The notes below the pieces were generated by a model. The model did not search any database. It saw only the letters and a program-made list of their open reading frames with translations, and was not told the origin of the DNA. The position numbers were made by a program, and so were the translations under genes. A DNA stretch of 29,659 nt from positions 1 to 29,659 of the forward strand of contig JBDKTJ010000042.1 in assembly GCA_039698075.1 (NCBI GenBank), in the 5' to 3' direction. The stretch comes from JAJFVC01 sp039698075. GTDB taxonomy: Bacteria > Planctomycetota > Planctomycetia > Pirellulales > Thermoguttaceae. Positions 8,253 to 17,531 of this stretch are shown in pieces. Numbering within the stretch: position 1 is the first letter of the stretch; each line of letters opens with the position of its first letter.

Positions 8253-11200
8253 TTACCGGAGTTGCCGTCGCTCGCCAGTTCGTTTCATGACCGTCACTTC
8301 CCGGCGGTTGCCTTTGTCAACACAGCAGGCAATCCATAGAGCTTGCCCATCCTTAGAGTATGCCGCTGATGGGAATCGAGGATTGCCTTTGTCAACAAGT
8401 GTTCGCGGATTCGTCCATATGTTCCGCTTGTTGTTCCATTGAGACTGCTTGAGAATCCACTTGCCTGTTGGTGTGAGTTCACTCCAAACCAACGCGATGT
8501 CGCCCAATCGGCTTGCGGCCAGACATGGCGTGCAGAGATCTTTTTGCGGACCGGTCACGTTGACACCTGCTCCAGGCCGCTCCTCATCCTGGAGGTCCTC
8601 AGCGTTTGCGGCAATCATTTTCCAGTGGCTTCCGGCGTTTCGATCTCTCACGACGCTTTCCCACGCGCAGAAAACCCGCCCATCCGGTGACACGGCAATC
8701 GTTGGGCGAGAATCGACGTTTGGACCGCTAACGGCTCTAGCCCGCCCAAACTTCGGCCCCAGTTCAACCTTGCGAAGAAAAATGCTCGGTTGGTCAGATG
8801 TCTTGTTGTTGGAATAGCTGCGATTGAAGTTCTTTTGATGAAAGTCCCATGACCAGCCAATCACCACCCCGTCTCCCAGTGGGGCAATCACAGGGTCCGT
8901 ATGGTCATCCGTGGGCACATTGTCTTCTGGGCTAATGTGAACTTCGTCCGACCACTGCCCCTGCTCCAGGCGCCTCGCATAAATCTCTTTGTCCCATTGA
9001 TGAGAAAATAGCGTTCCTTCGCGGTCCTGAACCAAAGTGCCCTTGTTCCTAATCCTTTCCCAACGATAGTAGGCGATCCAAATCCGCCCGTGCGCGTCCA
9101 CAGCCATACGTGCGTGCATGGCACCGTCTTTCGGGGCGGAATGCGTGACCTGAGTTGGTGTAGCTTCGGTTGAAGATGCTGCCGCGCACGTCACGAAAAT
9201 ATTGTACGGGGGACCGCCCGCATCACTGGTCCAACCGACCCACGGACGATTCTGCTGATCGACGATCACTGTGCCGTCAAACTCATCCGCGTCGGTAGCG
9301 GCGATAGGCTGGTCGGGCAGCCATTTTTTGCCGTCAAAAACGCGGAGATAGACATCTTGCGTGCCGTTCCGATTGGTCGTAAACGCCACATAGATTCGTC
9401 CGTCGTCCGCACACGCCAACGACGGAAAACGGTCGGTTGGGTGAACTTTCTTGGTTTCGCCCGAGCGCGCCGCGGTCGCCGGCATGTAGGATACCCCTTC
9501 CCGTTGGATGGTTTGGACGGGAGATCGCTCAGGCAGCATGGATTCCAACCGTTGCGCCAACTCGGGCCAGTAATCAGCGGTCTCCACGTTCTTTCGGAAC
9601 ACAACTTTGCCTTCGCTGTTGACCAGGATGAGAAAGGGCCAACCGTTGCGGTTGTACCGCCGGTCGAATTCCCGGATCGGATCGAGCAGTTGAACGAAGG
9701 GGAGCCGATAATGCTTTTGGAACTCCCAAACAGGCAAACAGCCGTCGTAACACGTGACGCGAATCAGTTGCAAGCCTCGCTCGCAGTATCTCTTTGCCAG
9801 AATCGGCAGCAGGTCGGCGTCACCTTGACAATGGGCGCACCAGCACGGGCCCGTGACAATCAATAGGGGCACGCCTCGATAGTCACCGGCATGTACTTCC
9901 CGCCCATACGAATCGGCCATCGCAAATTCCAAAGGCAACACCTGCTGGTATCTCGCGTCGATCCCGTCTGCTAAGGGATTGACGCCGACCGTCGCCGACG
10001 ATTGACCTGGAAGCTCGCAGATGCCGCCGCGTTCATCACAACCGGAGCTAGTGCGAGACGCCGCTTCATGCAAGGCATCCACGGCGCGGGCAATAACAGA
10101 ATCTGTTCCGTCGATCACGTCTTTCACAGTCAGTTCCGCGTGAATCTCCGGCACGTTTCCGTTGACCTCAATGATGCGCCCGTTGACATCCATGACAAAA
10201 GCGTTCGATATTCGGACAACCAGACCGCAAGGCAACACGGCAAACACATTGTGACCCGGCAAATCACCATGGGTCGTCGTTCCCACGAAAATGACACGGC
10301 CCGTGCCGCGCATCTGACACGCGAACAAGTCCGATGCGCTTCCCGTGACCGCGTTGGTGAGCAATGCCACTGGCTTTCTATACTGCCAGCCTCCGGTTGG
10401 AGTGATACGATGATCGTCGCGTCTGAAGTTCTGGTGCCCTGGCCCATTCTTCTGAAATGAAGTCGCCACTTTTATCCCACGAGTGATCAGCCTGCCGATG
10501 ATGCGCGATTGCGACGCACCGGAGCCGCCTGGGTTGTCTCGGATGTCGATCATCAACCCCTGCGTAGTTTTCAGTTTTTCCAGTGCGCGGTCAAATTCGT
10601 CGGCGAGTTCCTCACGCCCCTCGAAAGAGACGACTCGAATGTAACCGTAGCCCGAAGGGTGCGTCCCAACCCACAAATACTTTCCCTTCTCCACCGGAAA
10701 CGACATGTCGCGGAATTGCCAAGGCTGACCCCAAGGCATCCTGGCATTGCGTTGAAGATCAATCTCGACATCCTTGCGATAACCTGGCGGCGTGAACGTC
10801 ACCTTAACCGTAGAACCTTGTTCTCCGTCGAAAAGCCGCCAATAAGCGTTTTCCTGAAAGGCGCGTTCCGACGAGTGCGTCTGCAACAACGGACGAAGCT
10901 GCTCGACCTTCTTTGCCACGCTCAGCCCGTCGATCCTGGTAATGACCGCTCCGCGACGCAGCCCCTCGCCATGGGCTTCGGACCCCTCGGTGACATAAGT
11001 GACAACCGCCTTGCCTTCAATCTTGTGCGTACAGACGTTCGGACGAAATCCGGGAAGAGCAATCTGGAAATTGTACGGGCGCGAATGAAAATCTTTCAGT
11101 TCGCCCACGAAATGAAACAACACGCGATAGAATTCGTCGTCGTTGGTCGTCGCCTTAACCAGAAAATGGTATCGCTTCTTAAGCTTTTGCCAGTCGATCT

Positions 11201-11474
11201 TCTTCAGATCAAAGAACGAGTAGTGCCTGTCGATCGCCTCCCAAAGGATTTCAAAATTCTCCAAACGCTCCGCCTGCGACAGATCCTTCTTAAGATCTGG
11301 CAAATCGGACGGCTTTTTCTCACCGGCCACAAAGCCTCTGCCTATTCGCTCGACGACCTGCCATTGTCCATCCCCATTATTGAACGTCTGTTGCTGTGCG
11401 TCGGCACGCACGGAAACACAACAGTTCACAACGCCGAAGAGGAACACAATCAAGCCTGTTTTCCACGACATCAT
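8253..11474 (-). CDS. Secreted S41 protease / TlpA-like thioredoxin / propeller-like fusion
   Basis: This 1073-residue exported protein joins three modules. A signal peptide occupies about 1-26 (GLIVFLFGVVNCCVSV..ADA). Residues about 65-470 form an S41 peptidase: a helical N-domain with D128-F-H130, a PDZ-like segment (about 155-240, EGLRRGAVITRIDG), GLMIDIRDNPGG (306-317) and TGSASD with the likely nucleophile Ser379. The position of the CtpA lysine is Asp404, so it resembles the tricorn/IRBP-like S41 branch, with His130 as probable base. Residues about 508-648 are TlpA/AhpC-like, with CWCAHC (CxxC at 546-549), CYDGC (575-579) and a cis-proline motif GWPF (611-614). Residues about 670-1065 hold repeated beta-propeller/sialidase-like blades (DDGRIYVAF, PDGRVFCAW). 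GAGGA precedes ATG 11474. The sequence is less GC-rich than its neighbours. Substrate unknown. Confidence 0.8.
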   Translation of the reverse strand: MMSWKTGLIVFLFGVVNCCVSVRADAQQQTFNNGDGQWQVVERIGRGFVAGEKKPSDLPDLKKDLSQAERLENFEILWEAIDRHYSFFDLKKIDWQKLKKRYHFLVKATTNDDEFYRVLFHFVGELKDFHSRPYNFQIALPGFRPNVCTHKIEGKAVVTYVTEGSEAHGEGLRRGAVITRIDGLSVAKKVEQLRPLLQTHSSERAFQENAYWRLFDGEQGSTVKVTFTPPGYRKDVEIDLQRNARMPWGQPWQFRDMSFPVEKGKYLWVGTHPSGYGYIRVVSFEGREELADEFDRALEKLKTTQGLMIDIRDNPGGSGASQSRIIGRLITRGIKVATSFQKNGPGHQNFRRDDHRITPTGGWQYRKPVALLTNAVTGSASDLFACQMRGTGRVIFVGTTTHGDLPGHNVFAVLPCGLVVRISNAFVMDVNGRIIEVNGNVPEIHAELTVKDVIDGTDSVIARAVDALHEAASRTSSGCDERGGICELPGQSSATVGVNPLADGIDARYQQVLPLEFAMADSYGREVHAGDYRGVPLLIVTGPCWCAHCQGDADLLPILAKRYCERGLQLIRVTCYDGCLPVWEFQKHYRLPFVQLLDPIREFDRRYNRNGWPFLILVNSEGKVVFRKNVETADYWPELAQRLESMLPERSPVQTIQREGVSYMPATAARSGETKKVHPTDRFPSLACADDGRIYVAFTTNRNGTQDVYLRVFDGKKWLPDQPIAATDADEFDGTVIVDQQNRPWVGWTSDAGGPPYNIFVTCAAASSTEATPTQVTHSAPKDGAMHARMAVDAHGRIWIAYYRWERIRNKGTLVQDREGTLFSHQWDKEIYARRLEQGQWSDEVHISPEDNVPTDDHTDPVIAPLGDGVVIGWSWDFHQKNFNRSYSNNKTSDQPSIFLRKVELGPKFGRARAVSGPNVDSRPTIAVSPDGRVFCAWESVVRDRNAGSHWKMIAANAEDLQDEERPGAGVNVTGPQKDLCTPCLAASRLGDIALVWSELTPTGKWILKQSQWNNKRNIWTNPRTLVDKGNPRFPSAAYSKDGQALWIACCVDKGNRREVTVMKRTGERRQLR

Positions 11475-11551
11475 GAGTCAGTCCTCAAAGTCGGGAATCG
11501 CTATGTCGCGACGGTGTCGCCCCACGAACGAGGCTCGCGGCCCCCGCCACT

Positions 11552-11561
11552 AGCCCCTAAT
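11552..11561 (-). repeat. Copy 2 of ATTAGGGGCT intergenic motif
   Basis: On the minus strand, ATTAGGGGCT follows the argG stop codon directly. It is identical to 542-551 and 20938-20947. Confidence 0.35.
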
Positions 11562-12776
11562 TTAGTACTTGCGCGGCGAGACTTTGGCTTGCACGCGGCT
11601 CGGCAGGCCCTCGATGCGCAAGAAACCTTCGGCGTCGGTCTGGTTGTACGAACCGCCGCCTTCCATCGTGGCGATGCCTTCATCGTACAGGCTGTTGGGG
11701 CTGCTGCGCCCGTCGACCATGATGTTGCCTTTGTACAGGTTCAGGCTCACCTCGCCGGTGACGGGTTTTTGGGCCTGGCGGATGAAGGCCATCAGGGCGT
11801 CCAGCTTGGCGTGATACCAAAAACCGTAATAGACCATCTCGGCCACCTCGGGCGAGAGCCGATCGCGCAGGTGCGTCAGGTCGCGGTCCATCGTCAACTG
11901 CTCGATCACGCGATGGGCCGCATAGAGCACGGTCATGCCCGGGGCCTCGTAAACGCCGCGGCTCTTCATGCCGACGAAACGGTTTTCGACCATGTCGATC
12001 TGGCCGACGCCGTTGCGGCCGCCGATCTGGTTCAACTGCGAAACCATCTGAAACGCGCTCAAGGGCTGGCCGTTCAAACGGACCGGCACGCCCGCCTCAA
12101 AACCGATTTTGATGTTTTCGACCCGGTCGGGGGCGTTTTGAGGCAGCACGGTCATGCCGAAATCGACCAGTTCGACGCCGTTCTGCATCAGGTTTTCCAG
12201 CTTGCCGGCCTCGTAGCTGATGTGCAGGCAGTTTTCGTCCGAGCTGTAGGGCTTGGCGACCGACACCTTCACCGGGATGTTTTTCTTTCGGCAATACTCG
12301 ATCATCGCGGTCCGGCCGGGGAACGTCTGACGGAACCGCTCGATCCGCCACGGGGCGATCATTTTGATGTTCGGATCCAGCGCCTCGGCGGCCAATTGGA
12401 ACCGGCACTGATCGTTGCCCTTGCCGGTGGCGCCGTGGGCATAACAATCGGCCCCGACTTCTCGGGCGATTTGCAGGCAGATTTTCGAGATCAGCGGCCG
12501 GGCGATCGACGTGCCCAGCAGGTACATGCCCTCGTATTTTGCGTCCCACTGCAACACCGGGAAGGCGAAATCGCGGCACAACTCCTCTTGGGCGTCGACG
12601 ATGCGAGCGGACTTGGCCCCGATGTTCTTCGCTTTCTGCAAAATCGCCTGGCGATCCTCGCAAGGCTGGCCCAAATCGACGTACACGGCGTGAACGTCGT
12701 AGCCTTCGTCCATCAACCAACCCAAAATGACCGAAGTGTCCAAGCCGCCGGAATAGGCCAAAACGCAAGACGCCAT
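11562..12776 (-). CDS. argG: Argininosuccinate synthase
   Basis: Joins citrulline and aspartate, using ATP, to give argininosuccinate, the penultimate step of arginine synthesis in the cytoplasm. The 404-residue length is normal for the family. The N-terminal ATP-pyrophosphatase motif AYSGGLDTS is at residues 7-15. Further family blocks are present: YAHGATGKGNDQCRFQ in the nucleotide/citrulline site, PYSSDENCLHISYE, VGQIDMVENRFVGMKSRGVYE, and a C-terminal oligomerisation tail ending NQTDAEGFLRIEGLP. A Shine-Dalgarno-like AAAGGGAG lies just before ATG 12776. No other arginine gene is visible nearby, which is common in planctomycetes. The 87-base gap to the S41 fusion gene downstream leaves readthrough possible, but base composition differs sharply between the two. 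Confidence 0.96.
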   Translation of the reverse strand: MASCVLAYSGGLDTSVILGWLMDEGYDVHAVYVDLGQPCEDRQAILQKAKNIGAKSARIVDAQEELCRDFAFPVLQWDAKYEGMYLLGTSIARPLISKICLQIAREVGADCYAHGATGKGNDQCRFQLAAEALDPNIKMIAPWRIERFRQTFPGRTAMIEYCRKKNIPVKVSVAKPYSSDENCLHISYEAGKLENLMQNGVELVDFGMTVLPQNAPDRVENIKIGFEAGVPVRLNGQPLSAFQMVSQLNQIGGRNGVGQIDMVENRFVGMKSRGVYEAPGMTVLYAAHRVIEQLTMDRDLTHLRDRLSPEVAEMVYYGFWYHAKLDALMAFIRQAQKPVTGEVSLNLYKGNIMVDGRSSPNSLYDEGIATMEGGGSYNQTDAEGFLRIEGLPSRVQAKVSPRKY

Positions 12777-12947
12777 GACGATTGCTCCCTTTCCAAATTC
12801 AAAGCGAAATCAAGAACTTGTTATTTTGAACCACCAGCCGACGCTCTGCAAGTGGCATGGAGCCCGGTTTTCCCTGTTTTCAGGGGGGCGCCTTCGCCGG
12901 GTTTTCGCCGATTGTTGCCGTCCGGCGATCGTGGTATCTTATCATCC

Positions 12948-13754
12948 ATGCAATTTTGGCGAAACAAAGTCGTGTTGGTCACCGGCGGCTCCAGCGGATT
13001 GGGCCGCATCGTGGCCGAGGCGTTTTCCAAGGCCGGGGCGAAACTGGCGATGGTCGGGCTCGAAACGGCCCAGGTCGAACAAGCGGCCCAAGAGCTTCGG
13101 GCCAACGGCGGCGACGTCTTGGGCCTGCCGGCCGACATCACCCGGCAAGACGACGTCGATCGGCTGATGGCCGAGACGCTGAGTCGTTTCGGCCGGTTGG
13201 ACGTGTTGGTGAACAACGCCGGCCGTTCGATGCGCGGCAAGGTGTTGGACACCACGCCCGAACAGTTCCGCGATCTGATGGAGCTGAACTTCATCGCGTT
13301 GGTCCGCATGACCCGCGCGGCGGCGCCCCACTTGCTCGAACAACGCGGGCACGTGGTCAACATCGGGTCGCTGGCGGCCAAATCGGCGTCGCGTTGGGTC
13401 GGCGCATATCCGGCCACGAAGTTCGCCGTGGCGGCCTATTCGCAACAGTTGCGATTGGAGCTCGGCCCGCAAGGTCTCCATGTGCTGCTGGTCTGCCCCG
13501 GTCCGATCCAGCGCAAGGACGCCCGACTGTATCCGCTGGCGGGCTTGGAGGACGTGCCCGAGGCGGCCCGCGCGCCCGGCGCCGGCGTGCAAGTCCACGC
13601 CATCGCGCCGCAGTGGCTGGCCGGCGCGATTTTGCGGGCCTGCGAGCGTCGACGGCCCGAGCTGATCGTTCCGGCCAAAGCGCGACTGCTGTTCGCCGTG
13701 GCGCAGCTCTGTCCCACGCTGGGCGATTGGATCGTGCGACGGAAGACTCCGTAG
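12948..13754 (+). CDS. SDR-family NAD(P)-dependent oxidoreductase
   Basis: A classical short-chain dehydrogenase of 268 residues, cytoplasmic, with unknown substrate. The coenzyme-binding motif TGGSSGLG is at 12-19, NNAG at 89-92, catalytic Ser141, and Tyr154-x-x-x-Lys158 in YPATK. The post-catalytic VCPGPIQ segment is also present, so the active site is complete. The C-terminal third (LIVPAKARLLFAVAQLCPTLGDWIV) is more hydrophobic, as in SDRs that associate with membranes or act on lipids such as 3-ketosphinganine reductase-like proteins, but this is only a hint. No Shine-Dalgarno site is visible. A TATCTT box at 12935-12940 lies only seven bases before the ATG, so the message could be leaderless. 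The frame remains open far upstream, antisense to argG, but that part does not look like protein. Confidence 0.85.
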   Translation: MQFWRNKVVLVTGGSSGLGRIVAEAFSKAGAKLAMVGLETAQVEQAAQELRANGGDVLGLPADITRQDDVDRLMAETLSRFGRLDVLVNNAGRSMRGKVLDTTPEQFRDLMELNFIALVRMTRAAAPHLLEQRGHVVNIGSLAAKSASRWVGAYPATKFAVAAYSQQLRLELGPQGLHVLLVCPGPIQRKDARLYPLAGLEDVPEAARAPGAGVQVHAIAPQWLAGAILRACERRRPELIVPAKARLLFAVAQLCPTLGDWIVRRKTP

Positions 13755-13840
13755 CCGCCGCGCGTTTTTTTGACCGTTGCATGCCTCGACGCCGGTTCCA
13801 ATCGTAACGGTTGTTCCCCTTGGGAGGGCGTCTTTTCACG

Positions 13841-13864
13841 ACCGACGCCGGTCGGTGGGTTTTT
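13841..13864 (+). terminator. Rho-independent terminator candidate
   Basis: ACCGAC (13841-13846) pairs with GTCGGT (13851-13856) over a four-base loop, and GGG plus TTTTT follow. It lies 86 bases after the SDR stop, ahead of the kinase gene. Confidence 0.5.
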
Positions 13865-14047
13865 CTTGCGTTTTTGCGTACTCCGCACGATCCGACCCAA
13901 TGGTTCTGACCTAGATTTGGTTTCGTACCGGAGATCCGTCGGAATTGCGGCGTATGGCTATGCAATGCGACGGGAAATCCCCGTAGTTCGGCGGCGCTGG
14001 GCATCGTCGCGAGACGAGAAAATCGCACGATTGATCGAGGGTTCCCC

Positions 14048-16675
14048 ATGGCCGCGGTAGTGTACCAGCAGATGGACTATGTGCTGTTCATCTACGGGAT
14101 CAGTTTTTTCTTGTTTGGCGGCGTTTGCTTTTACGTCGCACGCAGCGGTTTGCTGCCCGGCGGCTGGCAATGGCTCGGCGCGTTCGGCATGATCCACGGC
14201 GCCAAGGAATGGCTCGATCTGGCGTCGCTGAGCCTCGCGGACGAGAGTTATTGTCCTTGGTTGCGGCTGGCCGTGCTGGCGCTTTCCTACATCTGCATGT
14301 GCGAGTTTTGCCGCCGGACGGTGTTTGTGGCGTCGATCCGGCTGAACTGGTGGCTGATTTATCCGCTGTTGTTCGTCGGCGCCGCGGCGGGATGGTTTTG
14401 GGGCATTGTCGGCCTGAACGTCTCGATTCGCTATGTCATGGGATTTCCCGCCGGACTGGCGACGGCTCTGTTGCTGATCCATCTCGCGCGCACCTCGCAA
14501 GGACCGGGCCGACGCTGGCTTGCGGCAGCCGGCGTCCTGGTGGCGTTGCATGCGGCGTCGACCGGCTTGATCGTGCCGCCCGGCCCGTTCTTCCCGGCCT
14601 CGTACTGCAATCATGCGTTGTTCTTCCGAGGGACGGGCGTCCCGATTCAAGCATTTCGCGCTGTATTGGCGATTCTCACGGCGGCGTGTCTTTGGAGTTA
14701 CATGATCGTCCGTCGCAGCGAAATGACCACGCGGCTCGGCGGCCGCAAGTCATCGTGGTACATCCACCTGCTGGCCATCTCGACGGTCGTCATCGTCGTG
14801 GTCGGATGGGTCATGACCAACGCCGTCGGGCAATACGTCCGTCACGAAATCGACGAGTATTTGTCGGCCTACGCCCGAGGCCCCGCGGCGGTTGTGGCGA
14901 TGGCCGACCACTGGCAACAGGGAATCGCCCAGAACCGACTCATCGTGATCGGCGTGACCAGCTTGGTGCTGTCGCTGCTGGCCGGCTCGCTGGTGACCGT
15001 TCAGAGTTTTCAGGACGCGAACCGGCGGATCACGGCTTCGGAACAGCTTTATCGGAGCGTGGTCGACAACTCGCCGAACTGCCTGCAATTGCTCGACCGC
15101 CAGGGCCGCTGTTTGGCGATCAACCCCAAGGGCTGCGAAAAGATTGGCCGCACCGAGGCCGAAATGATCGGCATGCGCTATCAGGACATGTGGTCGCACG
15201 AAACCCGGCCGATCGTCGAGGCCGCGTTGGCCAAGGCCGCGCTGGGCCTTCAAAGCCGGTTCGAGGCCAGCTATCGACGCCCGGACGGCAAGGAAATCAT
15301 TTGGCAGGTGGTTCTCAGTCCCGTGCACCAAGAAGGCGGGCAAATCGGCCCCGTGGTCGAGATCGCCAACGACATCACGGACTATCGCCGCGCCGAAACC
15401 GAACTGCGCCGGGCCAAGGAAGCGGCCGAAGCCGCCACGCAAGCGAAAACCGAGTTCCTGGCCAACATGAGCCACGAAATCCGCACGCCCATCACCGCCG
15501 TGCTCGGCTACACCGACCTGCTGTTGGAGCCGAATCTGTCGGAGACCGAACGCTGGAGCTTTTTGGAGACCGTGCGGCGCAACGGCCAAGTGTTGTTGGA
15601 CCTGATCGACGACATCTTGGACATTTCCAAGATCGAGGCCGGCAAGCTCGAAATCGACCGAATCTCTTGCTCGCCCTGGCAGATCCTTTCCGACCTGGGC
15701 GCGTTGATGCGCGTGCGCACCGACAGCAAAGGTCTGACCTTCACGATCGACTGCGACGGGCCGCTTCCCGAAACGATCCTGACCGATCCCATGCGGCTGC
15801 GGCAGATTTTGGTCAACCTGGTGGGCAACGCGGTGAAGTTCACCGAGACGGGCCACATCCGAGTCGTCGCCCGGCTGCTGCAGGACGAAGGATGCGAGCC
15901 GCAATTGCAATTCGACGTCAGCGACACCGGCATCGGCATGACGCCCGCCCAGCTCGGTGTGATCTTCCACCCGTTCACGCAGGCCGATTCCTCGACCAGC
16001 CGTCGTTACGGCGGCACCGGATTGGGCCTGACCATCAGCAAGCGGCTGGCGATTCTGTTGGGCGGCGACATCACCGTGGCCAGCGAGCCCGACCGCGGCA
16101 GCGTTTTCCGACTCACCGTGGCCACCGGCCCGTTGGACGGCGTCGCGTTTTCCGATTGTCCCCGCGCGATCCTAGACGCCCGCGTCGAGCCTGCGCCGCG
16201 TCCCAAGCTCCATTGCCGCATTCTGCTGGCCGAAGACGGCGTCGACAACCAGCGGCTGCTGTCGTTGGTCCTGCGCAAAGCCGGGGCCGAAGTGACCATC
16301 GCCGAGAACGGCCAGGAAGCCGTCGAGCTGGCCTTGGCCACATTTTCCGATTGGGGACGCCGCTACGACGATCCCATCGAGCCGTTCGACATCATTCTGA
16401 TGGACATCCAGATGCCGTTGATCGACGGCTACGAAGCCACCCGCCGCATTCGCCAGGAAGGCTACACCGGTCCGATCATCGCGTTGTCGGCCCACGCCAT
16501 GAGCGACGCGGTGGACCGCTGTTTCGCCGCCGGTTGCGACGACTACCTTGCCAAACCCATCGACCGCGACAAGCTGCTGCGCAAAGTCGCGCAATTCGTG
16601 GAAGGCCGAGAAAATCGAAAAGCGGAAAGCAAAACGCCGGGAAACGAAAACCATCCCCAGCCGTCGATCGGCTGA
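14048..16675 (+). CDS. Membrane hybrid sensor histidine kinase / response regulator
   Basis: An 875-residue two-component sensor. Residues 1-320 hold about eight or nine hydrophobic segments (about 11-30, 40-58, 72-95, 101-121, 127-147, 157-176, 203-221, 238-258, 297-317), a multi-pass sensor that I cannot assign to a named MASE or 7TM domain. A PAS domain follows (about 331-450), then a short coiled coil. The kinase core has H-box His476 in FLANMSHEIRTPI, N-box Asn594 (NLVGNAVKF), DTGIG at 626-630 and GGTGLG at 655-660. The C-terminal receiver (about 723-850) has Glu729-Asp730, phosphoacceptor Asp786 (ILMDIQMPLIDG), Ser814 and Lys836. All key residues are present. GAGG lies a few bases before ATG 14048. 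No separate response regulator or Hpt gene is adjacent, so the output partner is unknown. Confidence 0.93.
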   Translation: MAAVVYQQMDYVLFIYGISFFLFGGVCFYVARSGLLPGGWQWLGAFGMIHGAKEWLDLASLSLADESYCPWLRLAVLALSYICMCEFCRRTVFVASIRLNWWLIYPLLFVGAAAGWFWGIVGLNVSIRYVMGFPAGLATALLLIHLARTSQGPGRRWLAAAGVLVALHAASTGLIVPPGPFFPASYCNHALFFRGTGVPIQAFRAVLAILTAACLWSYMIVRRSEMTTRLGGRKSSWYIHLLAISTVVIVVVGWVMTNAVGQYVRHEIDEYLSAYARGPAAVVAMADHWQQGIAQNRLIVIGVTSLVLSLLAGSLVTVQSFQDANRRITASEQLYRSVVDNSPNCLQLLDRQGRCLAINPKGCEKIGRTEAEMIGMRYQDMWSHETRPIVEAALAKAALGLQSRFEASYRRPDGKEIIWQVVLSPVHQEGGQIGPVVEIANDITDYRRAETELRRAKEAAEAATQAKTEFLANMSHEIRTPITAVLGYTDLLLEPNLSETERWSFLETVRRNGQVLLDLIDDILDISKIEAGKLEIDRISCSPWQILSDLGALMRVRTDSKGLTFTIDCDGPLPETILTDPMRLRQILVNLVGNAVKFTETGHIRVVARLLQDEGCEPQLQFDVSDTGIGMTPAQLGVIFHPFTQADSSTSRRYGGTGLGLTISKRLAILLGGDITVASEPDRGSVFRLTVATGPLDGVAFSDCPRAILDARVEPAPRPKLHCRILLAEDGVDNQRLLSLVLRKAGAEVTIAENGQEAVELALATFSDWGRRYDDPIEPFDIILMDIQMPLIDGYEATRRIRQEGYTGPIIALSAHAMSDAVDRCFAAGCDDYLAKPIDRDKLLRKVAQFVEGRENRKAESKTPGNENHPQPSIG

Positions 16676-16807
16676 CCGCTTGCGATGTTGCGGCCGCCCG
16701 CGTTTTGAACGCTCCTAGGGACCGTCAGATTAACCATGCAACGAGGGCGACCCACGGAAGCCCGGTTGGCGGGGAACCCCAAAAAATCGCCGTTGCCTTG
16801 CTGAAGA

Positions 16808-17425
16808 TCAATAGTTGAACCGCACGCCCCGACGCCGCAACTCGGCGGCCAGCGCCGCGGTGGTCGTGTACTGCACGGCGTCGAACCCCGCGGCCAGCGC
16901 CCCTTCAATATGCACGGCGATGTCGTCGACGAAAAAGATCTCGTCGGGCCGCACGCCGGCCAACTCGGCCGCCGCCTGAAAAATGGCCGGCTCCGGCTTC
17001 ACCGCCCCGATCCGATAGCTCAGCGCGTGCACGTCGAACCCTTCGGTGAGAACTCGGTATTGGGCCGCGCAATGTTCCCAATGCGCCGAACAGGTGTTCG
17101 ATAGAATGCCCAGCGGCCAGCCGGCCTCGCGCAACTGCGCCACCACCGGCAACATCGACCGCTTCAACTCGAAGATGTCGCTGGCGGCCCGGGCCATCGC
17201 GTCCATGTCGGGTCGCGTGTGGGAGCCGTCGCAAAAGGCCTCGAAAAACTCCCGATCGGAAAGCCGACCCGACTCGATCTCCCGAAACAGCCCGCCGTGG
17301 ACAATCACCTCGCGCACCGCCGCGGGCGAAAGCCCCGCCACGTCGCCGATTTGCCGAAACATCCGCTCGATGCTGAAATCGACCAGCACGCGGCCCAGAT
17401 CGAAATAAAGGAACTTCAACGTCAT
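16808..17425 (-). CDS. HAD-superfamily hydrolase, subfamily IA (YihX-like)
   Basis: A 205-residue cytoplasmic phosphatase of the haloacid dehalogenase superfamily. The start is placed at ATG 17425, since the preceding open frame reads unlike protein and the motif I aspartate must sit near the N-terminus. Motif I is FDLGRVLVDF with nucleophile Asp9; the second Asp of DxD is Gly, as is usual in the DLGNVLVD subgroup that includes E. coli YihX, a glucose-1-phosphate phosphatase. Motif II is ILSNTCSAHW, motif III KPEPAIF, and motif IV IFFVDDIAVHIEGA. The four-helix cap lies between motifs I and II. The physiological substrate cannot be told from sequence. The gene is convergent with the kinase gene and divergent from the DUF4160 gene. 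Confidence 0.85.
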   Translation of the reverse strand: MTLKFLYFDLGRVLVDFSIERMFRQIGDVAGLSPAAVREVIVHGGLFREIESGRLSDREFFEAFCDGSHTRPDMDAMARAASDIFELKRSMLPVVAQLREAGWPLGILSNTCSAHWEHCAAQYRVLTEGFDVHALSYRIGAVKPEPAIFQAAAELAGVRPDEIFFVDDIAVHIEGALAAGFDAVQYTTTAALAAELRRRGVRFNY

Positions 17426-17531
17426 GGCGTCCCACGATAACACCCGCGGCAACATCCGGCCAGGGGGGAGGCAAACGTATGAAACACCATTCCACCCTGT
17501 TTGCCCCACCAAAACAAAGTCGGTAGAATGG

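Noticed and set aside
10509..12947. A very long plus-strand open frame running antisense to the S41 fusion gene and argG into the SDR gene
   Set aside because: Both antisense genes have clear family motifs on the minus strand. The long frame has no motif before the SDR start at 12948 and reflects codon bias.
16658..16674. CAGCCG-TCGAT-CGGCTG hairpin at the end of the kinase gene as a terminator
   Set aside because: It lies inside the last codons and has no T-run after it.
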